NCBI GenBank assembly: GCA_030028905.1 | Contig: JALDYZ010000006.1 | Span: 1 to 64,000 of the forward strand | DNA: 64,000 nucleotides | Origin: Ferirhizobium litorale | GTDB taxonomy: Bacteria > Pseudomonadota > Alphaproteobacteria > Rhizobiales > Rhizobiaceae | Direction: 5' to 3' | Part shown: in pieces, positions 8,918 to 19,174 of the stretch | Position numbering within the stretch: position 1 is the first letter of the stretch | How the letters are laid out: every line of letters begins with the position of its first letter | Position numbers and translations under genes: made by a program | Notes under the pieces: generated by a model | What the model was told of the DNA's origin: nothing | Database searches by the model: none | Seen by the model: only the letters and a program-made list of their open reading frames with translations

Positions 8918-9487
8918 ATGGCACAAGAAAAAAGAGGTTCTCGCGACGATCGCCAGAACCGCGAGGAGCGCGACAGCGAATTCGTTGACAAGCTGGTCGC
9001 AATCAACCGCGTTGCCAAGGTAGTGAAGGGTGGTCGTCGTTTCGGCTTTGCCGCTCTCGTTGTCGTCGGTGACCAGAAGGGTCGCGTCGGCTTCGGTCAT
9101 GGCAAGGCCCGCGAAGTTCCGGAAGCTATCCGCAAGGCAACCGAAAGCGCCAAGCGCGACCTGATCTTCGTACCGCTGCGCGACGGTCGTACGCTGCATC
9201 ACGACGTCAACGGCCGCCATGGCGCCGGCAAGGTTCTGCTGCGTTCCGCCAAGGCTGGTACCGGTATCATCGCCGGTGGTCCGATGCGCGCCGTCTTCGA
9301 AACGCTCGGCGTTCACGACGTCGTCGCCAAGTCGACCGGCTCGTCGAACCCGTACAACATGGTTCGCGCCACGTTCGACGCCCTCAAGCATCAGGTCCAT
9401 CCGAAGGACATCGCAGCTCAGCGCGGCCTCAAGTACGCCACGCTTCAGGCTCGCCGTGCAGCTTCGGGCCAGGCCTCTGAAGAGTGA
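8918..9487 (+). CDS. rpsE: 30S ribosomal protein S5
   Basis: 189 aa with the S5 N-terminal double-stranded RNA-binding-like domain ([18 protein letters not shown]) and the C-terminal [17 protein letters not shown] region. S5 affects translational accuracy. The upstream AAAGGAAAAGGACA is a strong ribosome binding site. The N-terminus carries an extra charged segment ([18 protein letters not shown]). Confidence 0.98.
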   Translation: MAQEKRGSRDDRQNREERDSEFVDKLVAINRVAKVVKGGRRFGFAALVVVGDQKGRVGFGHGKAREVPEAIRKATESAKRDLIFVPLRDGRTLHHDVNGRHGAGKVLLRSAKAGTGIIAGGPMRAVFETLGVHDVVAKSTGSSNPYNMVRATFDALKHQVHPKDIAAQRGLKYATLQARRAASGQASEE

Positions 9488-9501
9488 TAGGAGTCTGAAC
9501 C

Positions 9502-9702
9502 ATGGCCAAGAAGACTGAAGGCAAGACGGTTACGGTCGAACAGATCGGTAGCCCCATTCGCCGTCCGGCGGTTCAGCGTCAGACGCTGATCGGCCTCGGA
9601 CTGAACAAGATGCACCGTCGCCGCACGCTGGAAGACACTCCGGCTGTTCGTGGCATGATCCGTGCTGTCCAGCATCTCGTTCGCGTCGTCGACGAGAAGT
9701 GA
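9502..9702 (+). CDS. rpmD: 50S ribosomal protein L30
   Basis: 66 aa with [23 protein letters not shown] split over the family core and the C-terminal [13 protein letters not shown]30 is a small ferredoxin-fold protein of the large subunit. Spacing is 14 bases after rpsE and 16 before rplO. Confidence 0.97.
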   Translation: MAKKTEGKTVTVEQIGSPIRRPAVQRQTLIGLGLNKMHRRRTLEDTPAVRGMIRAVQHLVRVVDEK

Positions 9703-9718
9703 GCCGGGGGAAACGACC

Positions 9719-10189
9719 ATGAAATTGAATGAAATCAAGGACAACGAAGGCTCCAGCAAGGATCGTATGCGCGTAGGTCGCGGTATCGGTTCCGGCAAGG
9801 GCAAGACCGGTGGTCGCGGCGTCAAGGGTCAGAAGGCCCGTTCGGGCGTTTCGATCAACGGCTTCGAAGGCGGCCAGATGCCAATCTACCGTCGTCTGCC
9901 GAAGCGCGGCTTCAACAACATCTTCGCTTCCGAATTCGCTGTTGTCTCGCTCGAGCGCCTGCAGACCGCAATCGACGCCAAGAAGCTCGATGCTTCGAAG
10001 ACGATCGATGCCGAATTGTTGAAGGCTGCCGGCGTTATCCGCCGCACCAAGGACGGCGTCCGCGTTCTCGCTGACGGCGAACTCAAGGCGAAGGTAACGC
10101 TGGAAGTCGCCGGCGCATCCAAGGCTGCGATCGAAAAGATCGAAAAGGCTGGCGGTACCGTCAAGCTTCTCTCCGCAACTGCGGAATAA
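9719..10189 (+). CDS. rplO: 50S ribosomal protein L15
   Basis: 156 aa beginning [20 protein letters not shown], with the glycine-rich RNA-binding [20 protein letters not shown] segment. An in-frame ATG at 9662 within rpmD is rejected, since the conserved L15 N-terminus starts at 9719. It is followed by a strong terminator. Confidence 0.98.
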   Translation: MKLNEIKDNEGSSKDRMRVGRGIGSGKGKTGGRGVKGQKARSGVSINGFEGGQMPIYRRLPKRGFNNIFASEFAVVSLERLQTAIDAKKLDASKTIDAELLKAAGVIRRTKDGVRVLADGELKAKVTLEVAGASKAAIEKIEKAGGTVKLLSATAE

Positions 10190-10200
10190 AGCACTGAAAC

Positions 10201-10232
10201 ATCGCCCGGGGTGCTTCACACCGGGCGATTTT
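10201..10232 (+). terminator. Terminator between rplO and secY
   Basis: ATCGCCCGG (10201-10209) pairs with CCGGGCGAT (10221-10229). The loop itself can pair GTG with CAC, and a short T-run follows. It implies that secY onward is, at least in part, a separate transcription unit. Confidence 0.75.
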
Positions 10233-10426
10233 GCTCCCATATGTGGGCCTCACGATCCTGAGACGGAGTGACGTCGTTTCGTCTTCCGGGATATTACGGA
10301 AAACAAGGGTGAGGCATCCGGTTGCGCCGCAATCTGCCCGATACCCGGTTTTTTGATCAAAATTAAAAAACTGTTTCCGGAACTGGCCGGTCTTCCGCCG
10401 CCGGAATTGGTTATGCGGAGATTTGC

Positions 10427-11767
10427 ATGGCATCTGCAGCGGAACAACTGGCATCAAACCTGAATTTTTCGACCTTTGCCAAGGCCGAGGATCTGAAAAA
10501 GCGGCTCTGGTTCACTCTGGCTGCGCTTCTGGTCTACCGCCTGGGCACCCATATTCCGCTGCCCGGTCTCAATCCGGAAGCCTATGCGGCGGCCTTCCGC
10601 GGCCAGGCTGGCGGCATTCTCGGTCTCTTCAACATGTTTGCGGGTGGTGCCGTGGAGCGCATGGCGATCTTCGCGCTCGGCATCATGCCCTATATTTCCG
10701 CCTCGATCATCGTCCAGTTGATGACATCGGTCGTACCCGCGCTCGAAAACCTCAAGAAGGAAGGCGAGCAGGGTCGAAAGATCATCAACCAGTACACCCG
10801 CTACGGGACCGTACTTCTTGGCACGCTCCAGGCTTATGGTATCGCGGTGGGCCTCGAGAGCGGCAATGGGCTTGTGAACGATCCAGGCCTTTTCTTCCGC
10901 CTCTCGACCGTCATCACGCTGCTCGGCGGCACGATGTTCCTGATGTGGCTCGGTGAGCAGATCACCTCGCGCGGCATCGGCAACGGTATTTCATTGATCA
11001 TCTTCTCGGGTATCGCGGCCGGCCTTCCGCAGGCGCTTGCCGGTACTCTCGAGCTCGGCCGGACCGGCGCGCTTTCAACGGCGCTGATTCTCACCGTGAT
11101 CGTGGTTGCGATCCTGGTGATTGCGCTGATCGTCTTCGTCGAACGCGCCCAGCGCCGCCTGCTCATACAGTATCCGAAGCGGCAGGTCGGCAACCGGATG
11201 TTCCAGGGCGATACGTCGCACTTGCCGCTGAAGCTCAATACGTCGGGCGTGATTCCTGCGATCTTCGCCTCGTCGCTTCTGCTGCTGCCTGCGACCATGG
11301 CGGGCTTTACGAACACGACCAGCATGCCGTCGTGGGCGACGGCGGTTATCGCTGCCCTCGGTCACGGCCAGCCGCTCTACATGTTGCTCTACGGAGCACT
11401 GATCGCCTTCTTCGCCTTCTTCTACACCGCAATCGTCTTCAATCCGAAGGACACTGCCGACAACCTCAAGAAGCACGGTGGCTTCATTCCGGGGATTCGT
11501 CCCGGCGAACGTACCGCCGAGTACATCGACTACGTGCTGACCCGGATCACCGTCGTCGGCGCGATCTACCTGGTCTTCGTCTGCATTCTGCCTGAAATCC
11601 TGGTGGCGCGGACGGGCGTGCCGTTAGCCCTTGGTGGTACGTCGCTTTTGATTGTTGTCAGCGTCACCCTTGATACTGTAGCACAGGTACAGGGACATCT
11701 GATCGCCCAGCAGTATGAAGGCCTGATCAAGAAGTCGAAATTGCGTGGAGGAAAGAGGGGACGATGA
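10427..11767 (+). CDS. secY: Preprotein translocase subunit SecY
   Basis: 446 aa with ten predicted transmembrane helices and SecY signatures such as [15 protein letters not shown] and the cytoplasmic [10 protein letters not shown] tail. SecY is the channel of the SecYEG translocon in the inner membrane. It starts 237 bases after rplO, beyond a terminator, and its stop overlaps the adk start (ATGA), so SecY and Adk are probably coupled. Confidence 0.98.
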   Translation: MASAAEQLASNLNFSTFAKAEDLKKRLWFTLAALLVYRLGTHIPLPGLNPEAYAAAFRGQAGGILGLFNMFAGGAVERMAIFALGIMPYISASIIVQLMTSVVPALENLKKEGEQGRKIINQYTRYGTVLLGTLQAYGIAVGLESGNGLVNDPGLFFRLSTVITLLGGTMFLMWLGEQITSRGIGNGISLIIFSGIAAGLPQALAGTLELGRTGALSTALILTVIVVAILVIALIVFVERAQRRLLIQYPKRQVGNRMFQGDTSHLPLKLNTSGVIPAIFASSLLLLPATMAGFTNTTSMPSWATAVIAALGHGQPLYMLLYGALIAFFAFFYTAIVFNPKDTADNLKKHGGFIPGIRPGERTAEYIDYVLTRITVVGAIYLVFVCILPEILVARTGVPLALGGTSLLIVVSVTLDTVAQVQGHLIAQQYEGLIKKSKLRGGKRGR

Positions 11768-12414
11768 GATTGATACTTTTGGGGCCACCGGGCGCGGGTA
11801 AGGGGACCCAAGCCCAGCGGATTGTGGAAAGGCACGGGATCCCGCAGCTTTCCACCGGGGACATGCTCAGAGCGGCAGTCTCCGCCGGAACAGAGGTTGG
11901 CAAGCGGGCGAAGGCCGTCATGGATGCGGGCAAGCTTGTTTCGGACGATATCGTCATCGCCATCGTCTCTGAGCGAATCGACCAGCCCGATTGCGCCAAA
12001 GGGTTCATTCTCGACGGCTTCCCCCGCACGCTGGTGCAGGCGGATGCGACTGAATCGATGCTGAAGGCCAAAGGGCTGGATCTCTCGGCCGTCATCGAGA
12101 TGCGGGTTGACGACGCCGTACTCGCCGACCGCGTTTCGGGTCGCTATACCTGCGCCAACTGCGGAACGGGCTATCACGACACCAACCTGAGGCCGGAGGT
12201 CGAGGGCGTTTGCGACAAGTGCGGTTCGACCCACTTCAAGCGCCGTCCCGACGACAATCGCGAGACCGTCCAGACGCGCCTGCAGGCCTACTACAAGGAA
12301 ACGTCGCCGCTCATCGGCTACTACTATGCCAAGGGCAAGCTTCATTCGGTCGATGGCATGGCTGAGATCGACGAAGTGACGGCCGCGATCGAAACGATCC
12401 TGGCGAGGCTCTAG
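11764..12414 (+). CDS. adk: Adenylate kinase with a Cys4 zinc-type LID
   Basis: 216 aa. The P-loop [10 protein letters not shown] is at residues 7-16, followed by the NMP-binding region and the GFPRT motif (85-89). Adk interconverts ATP + AMP and 2 ADP in the cytosol. The LID is the long form and carries C130-x2-C133 and C150-x2-C153, the four-cysteine zinc-binding arrangement known from many bacterial Adks but absent in E. coli. It overlaps the secY stop by four bases. Confidence 0.98.
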   Translation: MRLILLGPPGAGKGTQAQRIVERHGIPQLSTGDMLRAAVSAGTEVGKRAKAVMDAGKLVSDDIVIAIVSERIDQPDCAKGFILDGFPRTLVQADATESMLKAKGLDLSAVIEMRVDDAVLADRVSGRYTCANCGTGYHDTNLRPEVEGVCDKCGSTHFKRRPDDNRETVQTRLQAYYKETSPLIGYYYAKGKLHSVDGMAEIDEVTAAIETILARL

Positions 12415-12650
12415 GGCTTCAGGTCCTCGAAACAAAAAAGAATCTTGGCGGTGCCGGTTGCTTTTCTGCACTGATTCCGCTAAACACCGCGCCAACTCGC
12501 GACAATACATGCGATCGGCGCGGATTTCCAAGTGAAGTCCGGGTTCGGTCGCTTTGACATGTAGCGAACCTCAATTTGAACGAGTGGCCGGGAGGCCGCA
12601 TAACGAAAAACCTCTTGTCGGATGACAATGGGAACGCAAGGAGAATAGGC

Positions 12651-13019
12651 GTGGCTCGTATCGCTGGCGTCAACATCCCGACTGCAAAGCGCGTTGAAAT
12701 TGCGCTTCGTTACATTCACGGGATCGGTCCGAAATTTGCCAAGGAAATTATCGAGAAGGTCGGTATCCCGGTTGAGCGCCGCGTGCATCAGCTGACGGAT
12801 GCCGAGGTTCTCGCAATCCGTGAAACCATAGACCGCGACTATCAGGTCGAAGGCGATCTTCGTCGTGAAGTTTCGATGAACATCAAGCGTCTGATGGACC
12901 TCGGCTGCTACCGCGGTCTGCGTCATCGCCGTGGCCTTCCGGTTCACGGTCAGCGCACGCACACCAACGCCCGTACCCGCAAGGGCCCGGCGAAGGCGAT
13001 CGCAGGCAAGAAGAAGTAA
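12651..13019 (+). CDS. rpsM: 30S ribosomal protein S13
   Basis: 122 aa from a GTG start ([15 protein letters not shown]), with the C-terminal [19 protein letters not shown] signature. S13 contacts P-site tRNA and the 50S subunit. AAGGAGA lies seven bases upstream of the GTG. A longer in-frame ATG start at 12576 adds 25 non-conserved residues and is rejected. A 236-base gap separates it from adk. Confidence 0.98.
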   Translation: MARIAGVNIPTAKRVEIALRYIHGIGPKFAKEIIEKVGIPVERRVHQLTDAEVLAIRETIDRDYQVEGDLRREVSMNIKRLMDLGCYRGLRHRRGLPVHGQRTHTNARTRKGPAKAIAGKKK

Positions 13020-13040
13020 TTTCCGGGAAACCGGAAAGGG

Positions 13041-13071
13041 GAGGCTGGCGCTTCACTCGCCGGCCTTCTTT
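13041..13071 (+). terminator. Terminator-like hairpin between rpsM and rpsK
   Basis: AGGCTGGCG (13042-13050) pairs with CGCCGGCCT (13058-13066), one G-U, with a 7-base loop and the T-rich tail TCTTT. It lies 22 bases after the rpsM stop. It is likely a partial terminator or attenuator, since rpsK follows at 13155. Confidence 0.6.
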
Positions 13072-13154
13072 GGGTTTGGTGGAAGGTGCCTTGTGCCTTT
13101 TGCCGGTGGAGCCGCTGGGACTACGGCGGTGCAGAGATCTACGAAAGGAATATC

Positions 13155-13544
13155 ATGGCCAAGGAAGCCACCCGCGTTCGCCGTCGCGAACGCAAGAACA
13201 TCACGTCTGGCGTCGCACACGTCAATTCGACCTTCAACAACACGATGATCACCATCACTGATGCACAGGGCAACGCGATTGCCTGGTCGTCCGCTGGTGC
13301 CAAGGGCTTCAAGGGTTCGCGCAAGTCGACCCCGTTCGCTGCCCAGATCGCTGCCGAGGACTGCGCCAAGAAGGCTCAGGAGCACGGCATGAAGTCGCTG
13401 GAAGTGGAAGTCTGCGGTCCGGGTTCCGGCCGTGAATCCGCTCTGCGCGCGCTCCAGGCTGCCGGGTTCCTCATCACGTCGATCCGCGACGTGACGCCGA
13501 TCCCGCACAACGGTTGCCGCCCGCGCAAGAAGCGCCGCGTCTGA
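13155..13544 (+). CDS. rpsK: 30S ribosomal protein S11
   Basis: 129 aa beginning [15 protein letters not shown] with [15 protein letters not shown] and the [10 protein letters not shown]-terminus of S11, part of the 30S platform near the mRNA exit. GAAAGGAAT precedes the ATG at 13155. The longer in-frame start at 13086 is rejected as non-conserved. Confidence 0.98.
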   Translation: MAKEATRVRRRERKNITSGVAHVNSTFNNTMITITDAQGNAIAWSSAGAKGFKGSRKSTPFAAQIAAEDCAKKAQEHGMKSLEVEVCGPGSGRESALRALQAAGFLITSIRDVTPIPHNGCRPRKKRRV

Positions 13545-13647
13545 TCATCGAACCTGTATCCACCGACGAGCGCTGCGGCGCTCCTCTCGGTGCTGTTCTT
13601 ATTCGGTCGCCACGAATGGATGGTGGTGACGAACGGAAGGTGAAAAT

Positions 13648-14658
13648 ATGATTCAGAAGAATTGGCAGGAACTGATCAAGCCGAACAAGGTGGAGTTCAC
13701 CTCGTCGGGCCGCTCCAAGGTAACGCTCGTTGCCGAGCCGCTCGAGCGTGGATTCGGTCTGACGCTCGGCAACGCGCTTCGTCGCGTTCTGTTGTCGTCT
13801 CTGCGTGGTGCGGCTGTCACCGCGGTGCAGATCGACGGCGTACTGCACGAGTTCTCGTCGATCCCGGGCGTTCGGGAAGACGTTACGGACATCGTGCTCA
13901 ATATCAAGGAAATCGCCATCAAGATGGACGGCGATGATGCCAAGCGCATGGTCGTGCGCAAGCAGGGTCCGGGCGTTGTTACCGCCGGTGACATCCAGAC
14001 GGTTGGCGATATTGAGATCCTCAACCCGAACCATGTGATCTGCACCCTCGACGAGGGCGCCGAGATCCGCATGGAGTTCACCGTAAACAACGGCAAGGGC
14101 TACGTTCCGGCGGAACGCAACCGTGCGGAAGACGCGCCGATCGGCCTGATCCCTGTGGACAGCCTGTACTCGCCGGTCAAGAAGGTGTCCTACAAGGTGG
14201 AAAACACCCGCGAAGGACAGGTTCTCGACTACGACAAGCTGACGATGGCGATCGAGACTGACGGTTCGGTCACCGGCGAAGATGCGATCGCATTTGCGGC
14301 CCGCATCCTGCAGGACCAGCTTTCCGTGTTCGTCAACTTCGACGAGCCACAGAAGGAAACCGAAGAGGAGGCCGTTACCGAACTCGCGTTCAATCCGGCG
14401 CTTCTCAAGAAGGTGGACGAACTGGAACTGTCGGTGCGTTCGGCAAACTGCCTGAAGAACGACAACATCGTCTATATCGGCGACCTCATTCAGAAGACCG
14501 AAGCCGAAATGCTTCGCACTCCGAACTTTGGCCGCAAGTCGCTGAACGAAATCAAGGAAGTTCTCGCTTCCATGGGCCTGCACCTCGGCATGGAAGTGCC
14601 GGCATGGCCGCCCGAGAACATCGAAGATCTCGCCAAGCGCTACGAAGATCAATACTAA
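13648..14658 (+). CDS. rpoA: RNA polymerase alpha subunit
   Basis: 336 aa. The N-terminal assembly domain carries [21 protein letters not shown] (split at about residues 31-51), and the C-terminal domain (about 250-320) has the helix-hairpin-helix [14 protein letters not shown] that contacts UP elements and activators. The alpha dimer is the scaffold for beta and beta-prime. Preceded by AAGGTGAAAAT; a 106-base spacer with three hairpins follows. Confidence 0.98.
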   Translation: MIQKNWQELIKPNKVEFTSSGRSKVTLVAEPLERGFGLTLGNALRRVLLSSLRGAAVTAVQIDGVLHEFSSIPGVREDVTDIVLNIKEIAIKMDGDDAKRMVVRKQGPGVVTAGDIQTVGDIEILNPNHVICTLDEGAEIRMEFTVNNGKGYVPAERNRAEDAPIGLIPVDSLYSPVKKVSYKVENTREGQVLDYDKLTMAIETDGSVTGEDAIAFAARILQDQLSVFVNFDEPQKETEEEAVTELAFNPALLKKVDELELSVRSANCLKNDNIVYIGDLIQKTEAEMLRTPNFGRKSLNEIKEVLASMGLHLGMEVPAWPPENIEDLAKRYEDQY

Positions 14659-14664
14659 CAATAA

Positions 14665-14687
14665 AAAGGCAGGTTTCGACTGCCTTT
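14665..14687 (+). terminator. Hairpin directly after rpoA
   Basis: AAAGGCAG (14665-14672) and CTGCCTTT (14680-14687) pair perfectly with a 7-base loop, six bases after the rpoA stop codon. No long T-run follows, so read-through into rplQ is plausible. Confidence 0.55.
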
Positions 14688-14699
14688 CCCCGTCAAACA

Positions 14700-14746
14700 G
14701 CAGGCGTGACGCCTGCATGTGCCAGGAAACGGCAGGCAGAGCCTGC
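14700..14746 (+). repeat. Two similar hairpins in the rplQ leader
   Basis: GCAGGCG-TGA-CGCCTGC (14700-14716) and GCAGGC-AGA-GCCTGC (14732-14746) are near-duplicate hairpins. Each is followed by ATGT or ATAT. The second ends eight bases before the rplQ ribosome binding site AAGGAGA, so the pair could act on rplQ translation or mRNA stability. Confidence 0.55.
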
Positions 14747-14764
14747 ATATGAAGGAGAATAGCA

Positions 14765-15187
14765 ATGCGCCATGGTGTAGCCGGCCGCAAGCTGAACAGA
14801 ACTGCAAGCCACCGCAAGGCAATGTTTGCCAACATGGCTGCTTCGCTCATCATCCATGAGCAGATCGTCACCACCCTGCCGAAGGCGAAGGAAATCCGCC
14901 CGATCGTCGAGAAGCTTGTCACGCTCGGCAAGCGCGGTGACCTGCACGCCCGTCGTCAGGCCATCTCGCAGATCAAGGACCAGGATGCTGTCCGTAAGCT
15001 CTTCGACGCGATTGCTTCGCGCTACGCAACCCGCAACGGCGGCTACCTGCGTATCATGAAGGCCGGCTTCCGTCAGGGCGACAATGCTGCCATGGCCGTT
15101 GTCGAGTTCGTTGAGCGCGACGTCGACGCCAAGGGCGCAGCCGACAAGGCTCGCGTTGCTGCAGAGGCAGAAGCCGAAGCCGCTTGA
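14765..15187 (+). CDS. rplQ: 50S ribosomal protein L17
   Basis: 140 aa beginning [20 protein letters not shown], with [21 protein letters not shown] and the [15 protein letters not shown] block. It lies at the tunnel exit. The C-terminus ends in an Ala/Glu-rich tail. It is the last gene of the ribosomal cluster, closed by a very strong terminator. Confidence 0.98.
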   Translation: MRHGVAGRKLNRTASHRKAMFANMAASLIIHEQIVTTLPKAKEIRPIVEKLVTLGKRGDLHARRQAISQIKDQDAVRKLFDAIASRYATRNGGYLRIMKAGFRQGDNAAMAVVEFVERDVDAKGAADKARVAAEAEAEAA

Positions 15188-15212
15188 TTTTCTCCATCGG
15201 AGAATGCGTTTG

Positions 15213-15245
15213 AGGCCGGGTGGACTACCACCCGGCCTTTTTTTT
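15213..15245 (+). terminator. Strong intrinsic terminator of the ribosomal cluster
   Basis: An 11-bp perfect stem (15213-15223 with 15228-15238), a 4-base loop ACTA and a run of eight T. It also lies 102 bases beyond the stop of the convergent msrQ and could serve that strand weakly. Confidence 0.95.
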
Positions 15246-15346
15246 GGCGATCTGCAGGTTCCCGGCACTTCGGAGACCGCAATTCTGGGCGATTGGTCGA
15301 GGAAAGAACGCAGTCTTTGCCGGTCAGCCGCCGGTGGCGCCAGCAA

Positions 15347-15982
15347 CTACTGCGCCGGCTGGTGGACTGATCTCTGCTTCTTGCGGCGTTTCAGGTAGGG
15401 ACGCAGTGGGCGATAGGCGAGCAGCAGGGCAACGATGGCAATGTAGATTGCCGGCTCCAGCGTGATAACCTTCACCAGCATGGCGAAGTGCAGCGCCGCA
15501 CCCGCCGCGATCAGGTAGACCAGCTTGTGCAGCCGGTTCCAGTTGTGGCCGAGCTTGCGGATCGAATAGCTGTTGGATGTCAGCGCCAGCGGAACGAGCA
15601 TCACAAGGCTCGCCATGCCGATGGTGATATAAGGCCGCTTGATGATATCCGCTATCACTGCATGCAGGTCGAGCCTCTGGTCGAGCACCATGTAGGCCGT
15701 AAAGTGCATCAGCGCGTAGTAGAAGGCCAGTAACCCGAGCGCCCGCCTGTAGCGGATCAGGTTTGGACCTCCGAGTTCGCGAAGCGGCGAGACCGCAAGC
15801 GTGGCGATGATGAACCGCAGTGCCCACAGACCGAGGCTGCGCTCGAAAGTTTTCACCGGGTCAGCGCCGAGACTCCCCGTTGCTCCAAGATAGAACGACC
15901 AGATCGCCGGCGCTAGTCCGACGGCATAGAGCGCCCAGACGCTGGCGCCCTGCCATTTGCGCGGAAGTGTGAAACTCGACAT
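15347..15982 (-). CDS. msrQ: Heme-binding membrane subunit MsrQ of the methionine sulfoxide reductase system
   Basis: 211 aa with about six predicted transmembrane segments and the ferric-reductase-like arrangement of conserved histidines (in YALMHFTAYMV, NRLHKLVYL and AALHFAML). In the MsrPQ system this inner-membrane b-type cytochrome passes electrons to periplasmic MsrP. It starts one base after the msrP stop, so the two are co-transcribed. The family was formerly called YedZ. Confidence 0.93.
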   Translation of the reverse strand: MSSFTLPRKWQGASVWALYAVGLAPAIWSFYLGATGSLGADPVKTFERSLGLWALRFIIATLAVSPLRELGGPNLIRYRRALGLLAFYYALMHFTAYMVLDQRLDLHAVIADIIKRPYITIGMASLVMLVPLALTSNSYSIRKLGHNWNRLHKLVYLIAAGAALHFAMLVKVITLEPAIYIAIVALLLAYRPLRPYLKRRKKQRSVHQPAQ

Positions 15983-15983
15983 G

Positions 15984-16928
15984 TCAGTAATTCGCCTTCA
16001 GGTCCATTCCGGCATAGAGGCTCGCGACTTCCTTGCCATAGCCATTGAAGAGCAGCGTCGGCCGGCGCTCCTCGCCGAAGAAGCCACTGCCCGTGATCCG
16101 CCGCTCCGTCGCCTGGCTCCAGCGCGGATGGTCCACATCCGGATTGACGTTGGAATAGAAACCATACTCGCGGGGATTGGCGATGTTCCAGGTGCTTGGT
16201 GGCTGTTTGTCGGTGAGCGAGATCCGAACGATCGACTTGATGCCCTTGAAGCCGTACTTCCACGGCACGACGAGGCGAATCGGTGCGCCGTTCTGGTTGG
16301 GCAGAGTCTCCCCGTAGAGGCCGACCGCAAGGATCGTCAGCGGATTGCGGGCCTCATCGAGGCGCAGCCCTTCGACATACGGCCACGGCAGCGGCTGGAA
16401 AAGGCCTGTCTGTCCGGGCATTTCGTCCGGCCGCACCACGGTTTCAAAGGCGACAAACTTGGCGCTTCCGAGCGGTTCCACGCGATCGAGTAGCGAGGCG
16501 AGCGGAAACCCGATCCAGGGAATGACCATCGACCAGCCCTCGACGCAGCGCATGCGGTAGGTGCGGTCCTCGAGCGCGTAGTCCTTCATCAACTGGTCAA
16601 TATCGAATTCGCCCGGCTTGGATACCATGCCGTCGACCTTGACGGTCCAGGGGCGGGGCTTGAAATTGCCGGAAAGCGCGGAAGGGGCGTTCTTGTCGAC
16701 GCCAAATTCGTAGAAGTTGTTGTAGGTGGTGATCGACTCCAGCGGCGTGACCGCTTCATCGAGCTTGTAGGGACCGGGCTTGGCAGCGAGAGGCGCGGCA
16801 AGTGCGCCGTGGGCGGCGAAAAGTGCCGCGCCACCGGCCGCCATTCCAAGCAACTCGCGACGTCGAAGATAAACCGAACGCGGCGTGATTTCCGACGCGG
16901 GGATCCTGGGGGGGCGAAAAGTGGGCAT
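15984..16928 (-). CDS. msrP: Periplasmic methionine sulfoxide reductase catalytic subunit MsrP
   Basis: 314 aa. A twin-arginine signal with three consecutive arginines at residues 22-24 precedes a hydrophobic stretch, fitting Tat export of a folded molybdoenzyme. The sulfite-oxidase fold motif [14 protein letters not shown] contains C128, the expected molybdenum ligand. The enzyme repairs oxidised methionines in envelope proteins. An in-frame ATG 75 codons upstream is rejected, because the Tat signal must be near the N-terminus. Confidence 0.93.
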   Translation of the reverse strand: MPTFRPPRIPASEITPRSVYLRRRELLGMAAGGAALFAAHGALAAPLAAKPGPYKLDEAVTPLESITTYNNFYEFGVDKNAPSALSGNFKPRPWTVKVDGMVSKPGEFDIDQLMKDYALEDRTYRMRCVEGWSMVIPWIGFPLASLLDRVEPLGSAKFVAFETVVRPDEMPGQTGLFQPLPWPYVEGLRLDEARNPLTILAVGLYGETLPNQNGAPIRLVVPWKYGFKGIKSIVRISLTDKQPPSTWNIANPREYGFYSNVNPDVDHPRWSQATERRITGSGFFGEERRPTLLFNGYGKEVASLYAGMDLKANY

Positions 16929-17257
16929 GGCTCTTTGTCCTTTGCGGGCGGCTTTGTACGCCACCGATACTATCCTCATAAGATGATAGAGTCTCTGGAG
17001 CGGGTGAAGGGGGGCGCCAACCACATTCGCGTGTTCGCAATGTGAATGCGCGGCAAACGGGCGGCCCGGCAGCAAAAGACGCGGCTGTGCATCCGTGCTA
17101 TCGTGCAACCGTACCGCTTTTGCCCTTGGTGATAGTGACACATTTGGCCACATGCGTTACGACGATGCTAAAAACCGGGGCCGAAATTTAGTGCGATTGG
17201 CCTGCTGCGACGCATCGATCCCGCAAAAAGATTCACGACGTTTCAAGGAAAGCACCC
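16929..17257. other. Divergent intergenic region between msrP and ilvD
   Basis: This 329-base spacer must carry the promoters of both divergent units. A-T-rich stretches lie near 16968-16990 and around 17170-17190, but I cannot assign confident -35/-10 pairs. I see no gene, hairpin or repeat that stands out. Confidence 0.5.
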
Positions 17258-19096
17258 ATGCCAGCTTATCGTTCCAGAACCACGACCCACGGCCGCAATA
17301 TGGCGGGCGCGCGCGGCCTTTGGCGCGCGACGGGCATGAAGGACAGCGATTTCGGCAAGCCGATCATTGCGGTGGTCAATTCGTTCACCCAGTTCGTGCC
17401 GGGCCACGTGCATCTGAAGGACCTCGGCCAGCTCGTCGCCCGGGAAATCGAGGCGGCCGGCGGCGTCGCCAAGGAGTTCAACACCATTGCGGTCGATGAC
17501 GGTATCGCCATGGGGCATGACGGCATGCTCTATTCGCTGCCGTCGCGCGAACTGATCGCCGACAGCGTCGAATATATGGTCAATGCGCACTGCGCTGACG
17601 CCATGGTCTGCATATCGAACTGCGACAAGATCACCCCCGGCATGCTGATGGCGTCGTTGCGCCTCAACATTCCGACTATCTTCGTCTCGGGCGGTCCGAT
17701 GGAAGCCGGCAAGGTTGTCATGCACGGCAAGAAGGTGGCGCTCGACCTGGTAGACGCCATGGTTGCTGCCGCGGACGACAAGATCTCCGACGAGGACGTC
17801 AAGGTCATCGAGCGTTCGGCCTGCCCGACCTGCGGCTCGTGCTCGGGCATGTTCACCGCCAACTCGATGAACTGTCTGACCGAAGCCCTTGGTCTGTCGC
17901 TGCCGGGCAATGGCTCCACGCTTGCAACCCACGCCGATCGCAAGGAACTGTTCCTCGAGGCGGGCCGCCGGGTCGTCGACCTCGCGCGTCGCTACTACGA
18001 GCAGGACGACCTGACCGCGCTGCCCCGCACCATAGCCAGTAAGCAGGCCTTCGAGAACGCCATGGCGCTCGACATTGCCATGGGGGGGTCGACCAATACC
18101 GTTCTGCATATCCTTGCCGCCGCCCACGAGGGTGAAGTCGATTTCACCATGGCCGACATCGATGCGCTGTCGCGCCGCGTTCCGTGCCTATCGAAGGTCG
18201 CGCCTGCAAAGGCGGACGTGCATATGGAAGACGTTCACCGCGCCGGCGGCATCATGGCGATCCTTGGCGAGCTGAACCGCGCCGGATTGCTGAACGCCGA
18301 ATTGCCGACGGTGCATTCGAAGACACTCGGCGAGGCGCTCGCCAAGTGGGATATCGCCGTCACCGATAGTCCGGCCGCTCTGAAGCTCTTCAGTGCTGCT
18401 CCCGGCGGCATTCCGACCCAGGTCGCCTTCAGCCAGGAGGCGCGCTGGGAGGAACTCGACATCGACCGCGAGAACGGCGTCATCCGCGACGCACAGCATC
18501 CGTTCTCGAAGGACGGCGGACTTGCGGTGCTCAAGGGCAACCTGGCGGTCGATGGCTGCATCGTGAAGACTGCCGGCGTCGATGAAAGCATCCTCAAGTT
18601 CACCGGCCCCGCCAAGGTCTACGAGAGTCAGGACGCCGCGGTGAAGGCAATCCTCGGCAATGAGGTCAAGGCTGGTGACGTCGTCGTCATCCGCTACGAA
18701 GGGCCGAAGGGCGGGCCGGGCATGCAAGAGATGCTCTATCCGACGAGCTACCTGAAATCCAAGGGTCTCGGAAAGGCTTGTGCGCTGATTACCGATGGCC
18801 GTTTCTCCGGGGGCACTTCCGGTCTCTCCATCGGTCACGTTTCTCCGGAAGCGGCCAATGGCGGGATGATCGGGCTGGTGCGTGAAGGCGATACGGTCGA
18901 GATCGACATCCCGAACCGCACGATCAATCTTGCTGTGACGGACGCGGAACTTGCGGCGCGTCGCGCCGAACAGGACAAGATCGGCTGGCATCCGGCCGAG
19001 CCGCGCAAGCGCAATGTCTCGACGGCGCTCAAGGCATATGCCGCATTCGCGACCTCCGCCGACCGCGGCGCTGTGCGTGATCTCAACGCTCGTTGA
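17258..19096 (+). CDS. ilvD: Dihydroxy-acid dehydratase
   Basis: 612 aa, full family length. It carries the iron-sulfur/Mg site motifs NCDKITPGM (C122, K124) and [10 protein letters not shown] (C189, C192, C195), and the C-terminal [20 protein letters not shown] block. It dehydrates 2,3-dihydroxy acids to 2-keto acids in the isoleucine/valine/leucine pathway. Preceded by AAGGAAA. A bulged hairpin with seven T follows. The window also holds ilvA, the isoleucine-branch entry enzyme, but far away. Confidence 0.97.
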   Translation: MPAYRSRTTTHGRNMAGARGLWRATGMKDSDFGKPIIAVVNSFTQFVPGHVHLKDLGQLVAREIEAAGGVAKEFNTIAVDDGIAMGHDGMLYSLPSRELIADSVEYMVNAHCADAMVCISNCDKITPGMLMASLRLNIPTIFVSGGPMEAGKVVMHGKKVALDLVDAMVAAADDKISDEDVKVIERSACPTCGSCSGMFTANSMNCLTEALGLSLPGNGSTLATHADRKELFLEAGRRVVDLARRYYEQDDLTALPRTIASKQAFENAMALDIAMGGSTNTVLHILAAAHEGEVDFTMADIDALSRRVPCLSKVAPAKADVHMEDVHRAGGIMAILGELNRAGLLNAELPTVHSKTLGEALAKWDIAVTDSPAALKLFSAAPGGIPTQVAFSQEARWEELDIDRENGVIRDAQHPFSKDGGLAVLKGNLAVDGCIVKTAGVDESILKFTGPAKVYESQDAAVKAILGNEVKAGDVVVIRYEGPKGGPGMQEMLYPTSYLKSKGLGKACALITDGRFSGGTSGLSIGHVSPEAANGGMIGLVREGDTVEIDIPNRTINLAVTDAELAARRAEQDKIGWHPAEPRKRNVSTALKAYAAFATSADRGAVRDLNAR

Positions 19097-19108
19097 GTTC
19101 AAAAGATG

Positions 19109-19146
19109 GTGAGCGTCGCTCTCGGGTAGCGTTCGCCACTTTTTTT
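19109..19146 (+). terminator. Terminator after ilvD
   Basis: A composite stem (GTG/CAC, GCG/CGC, CGCT/AGCG with small internal bulges) with the loop CTCGGGT is followed by seven T (19140-19146). It lies 13 bases after the ilvD stop. Confidence 0.75.
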
Positions 19147-19174
19147 GCCGGAATGCGGACCTACTTCGCATGTG

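Noticed and set aside
10351-10373. TTTTTTGATCAAAATTAAAAAA near secY as an Fnr-type site or terminator
   Set aside because: The half-sites do not have the TTGAT-N4-ATCAA spacing, and the A-T pairing is too weak for a terminator.
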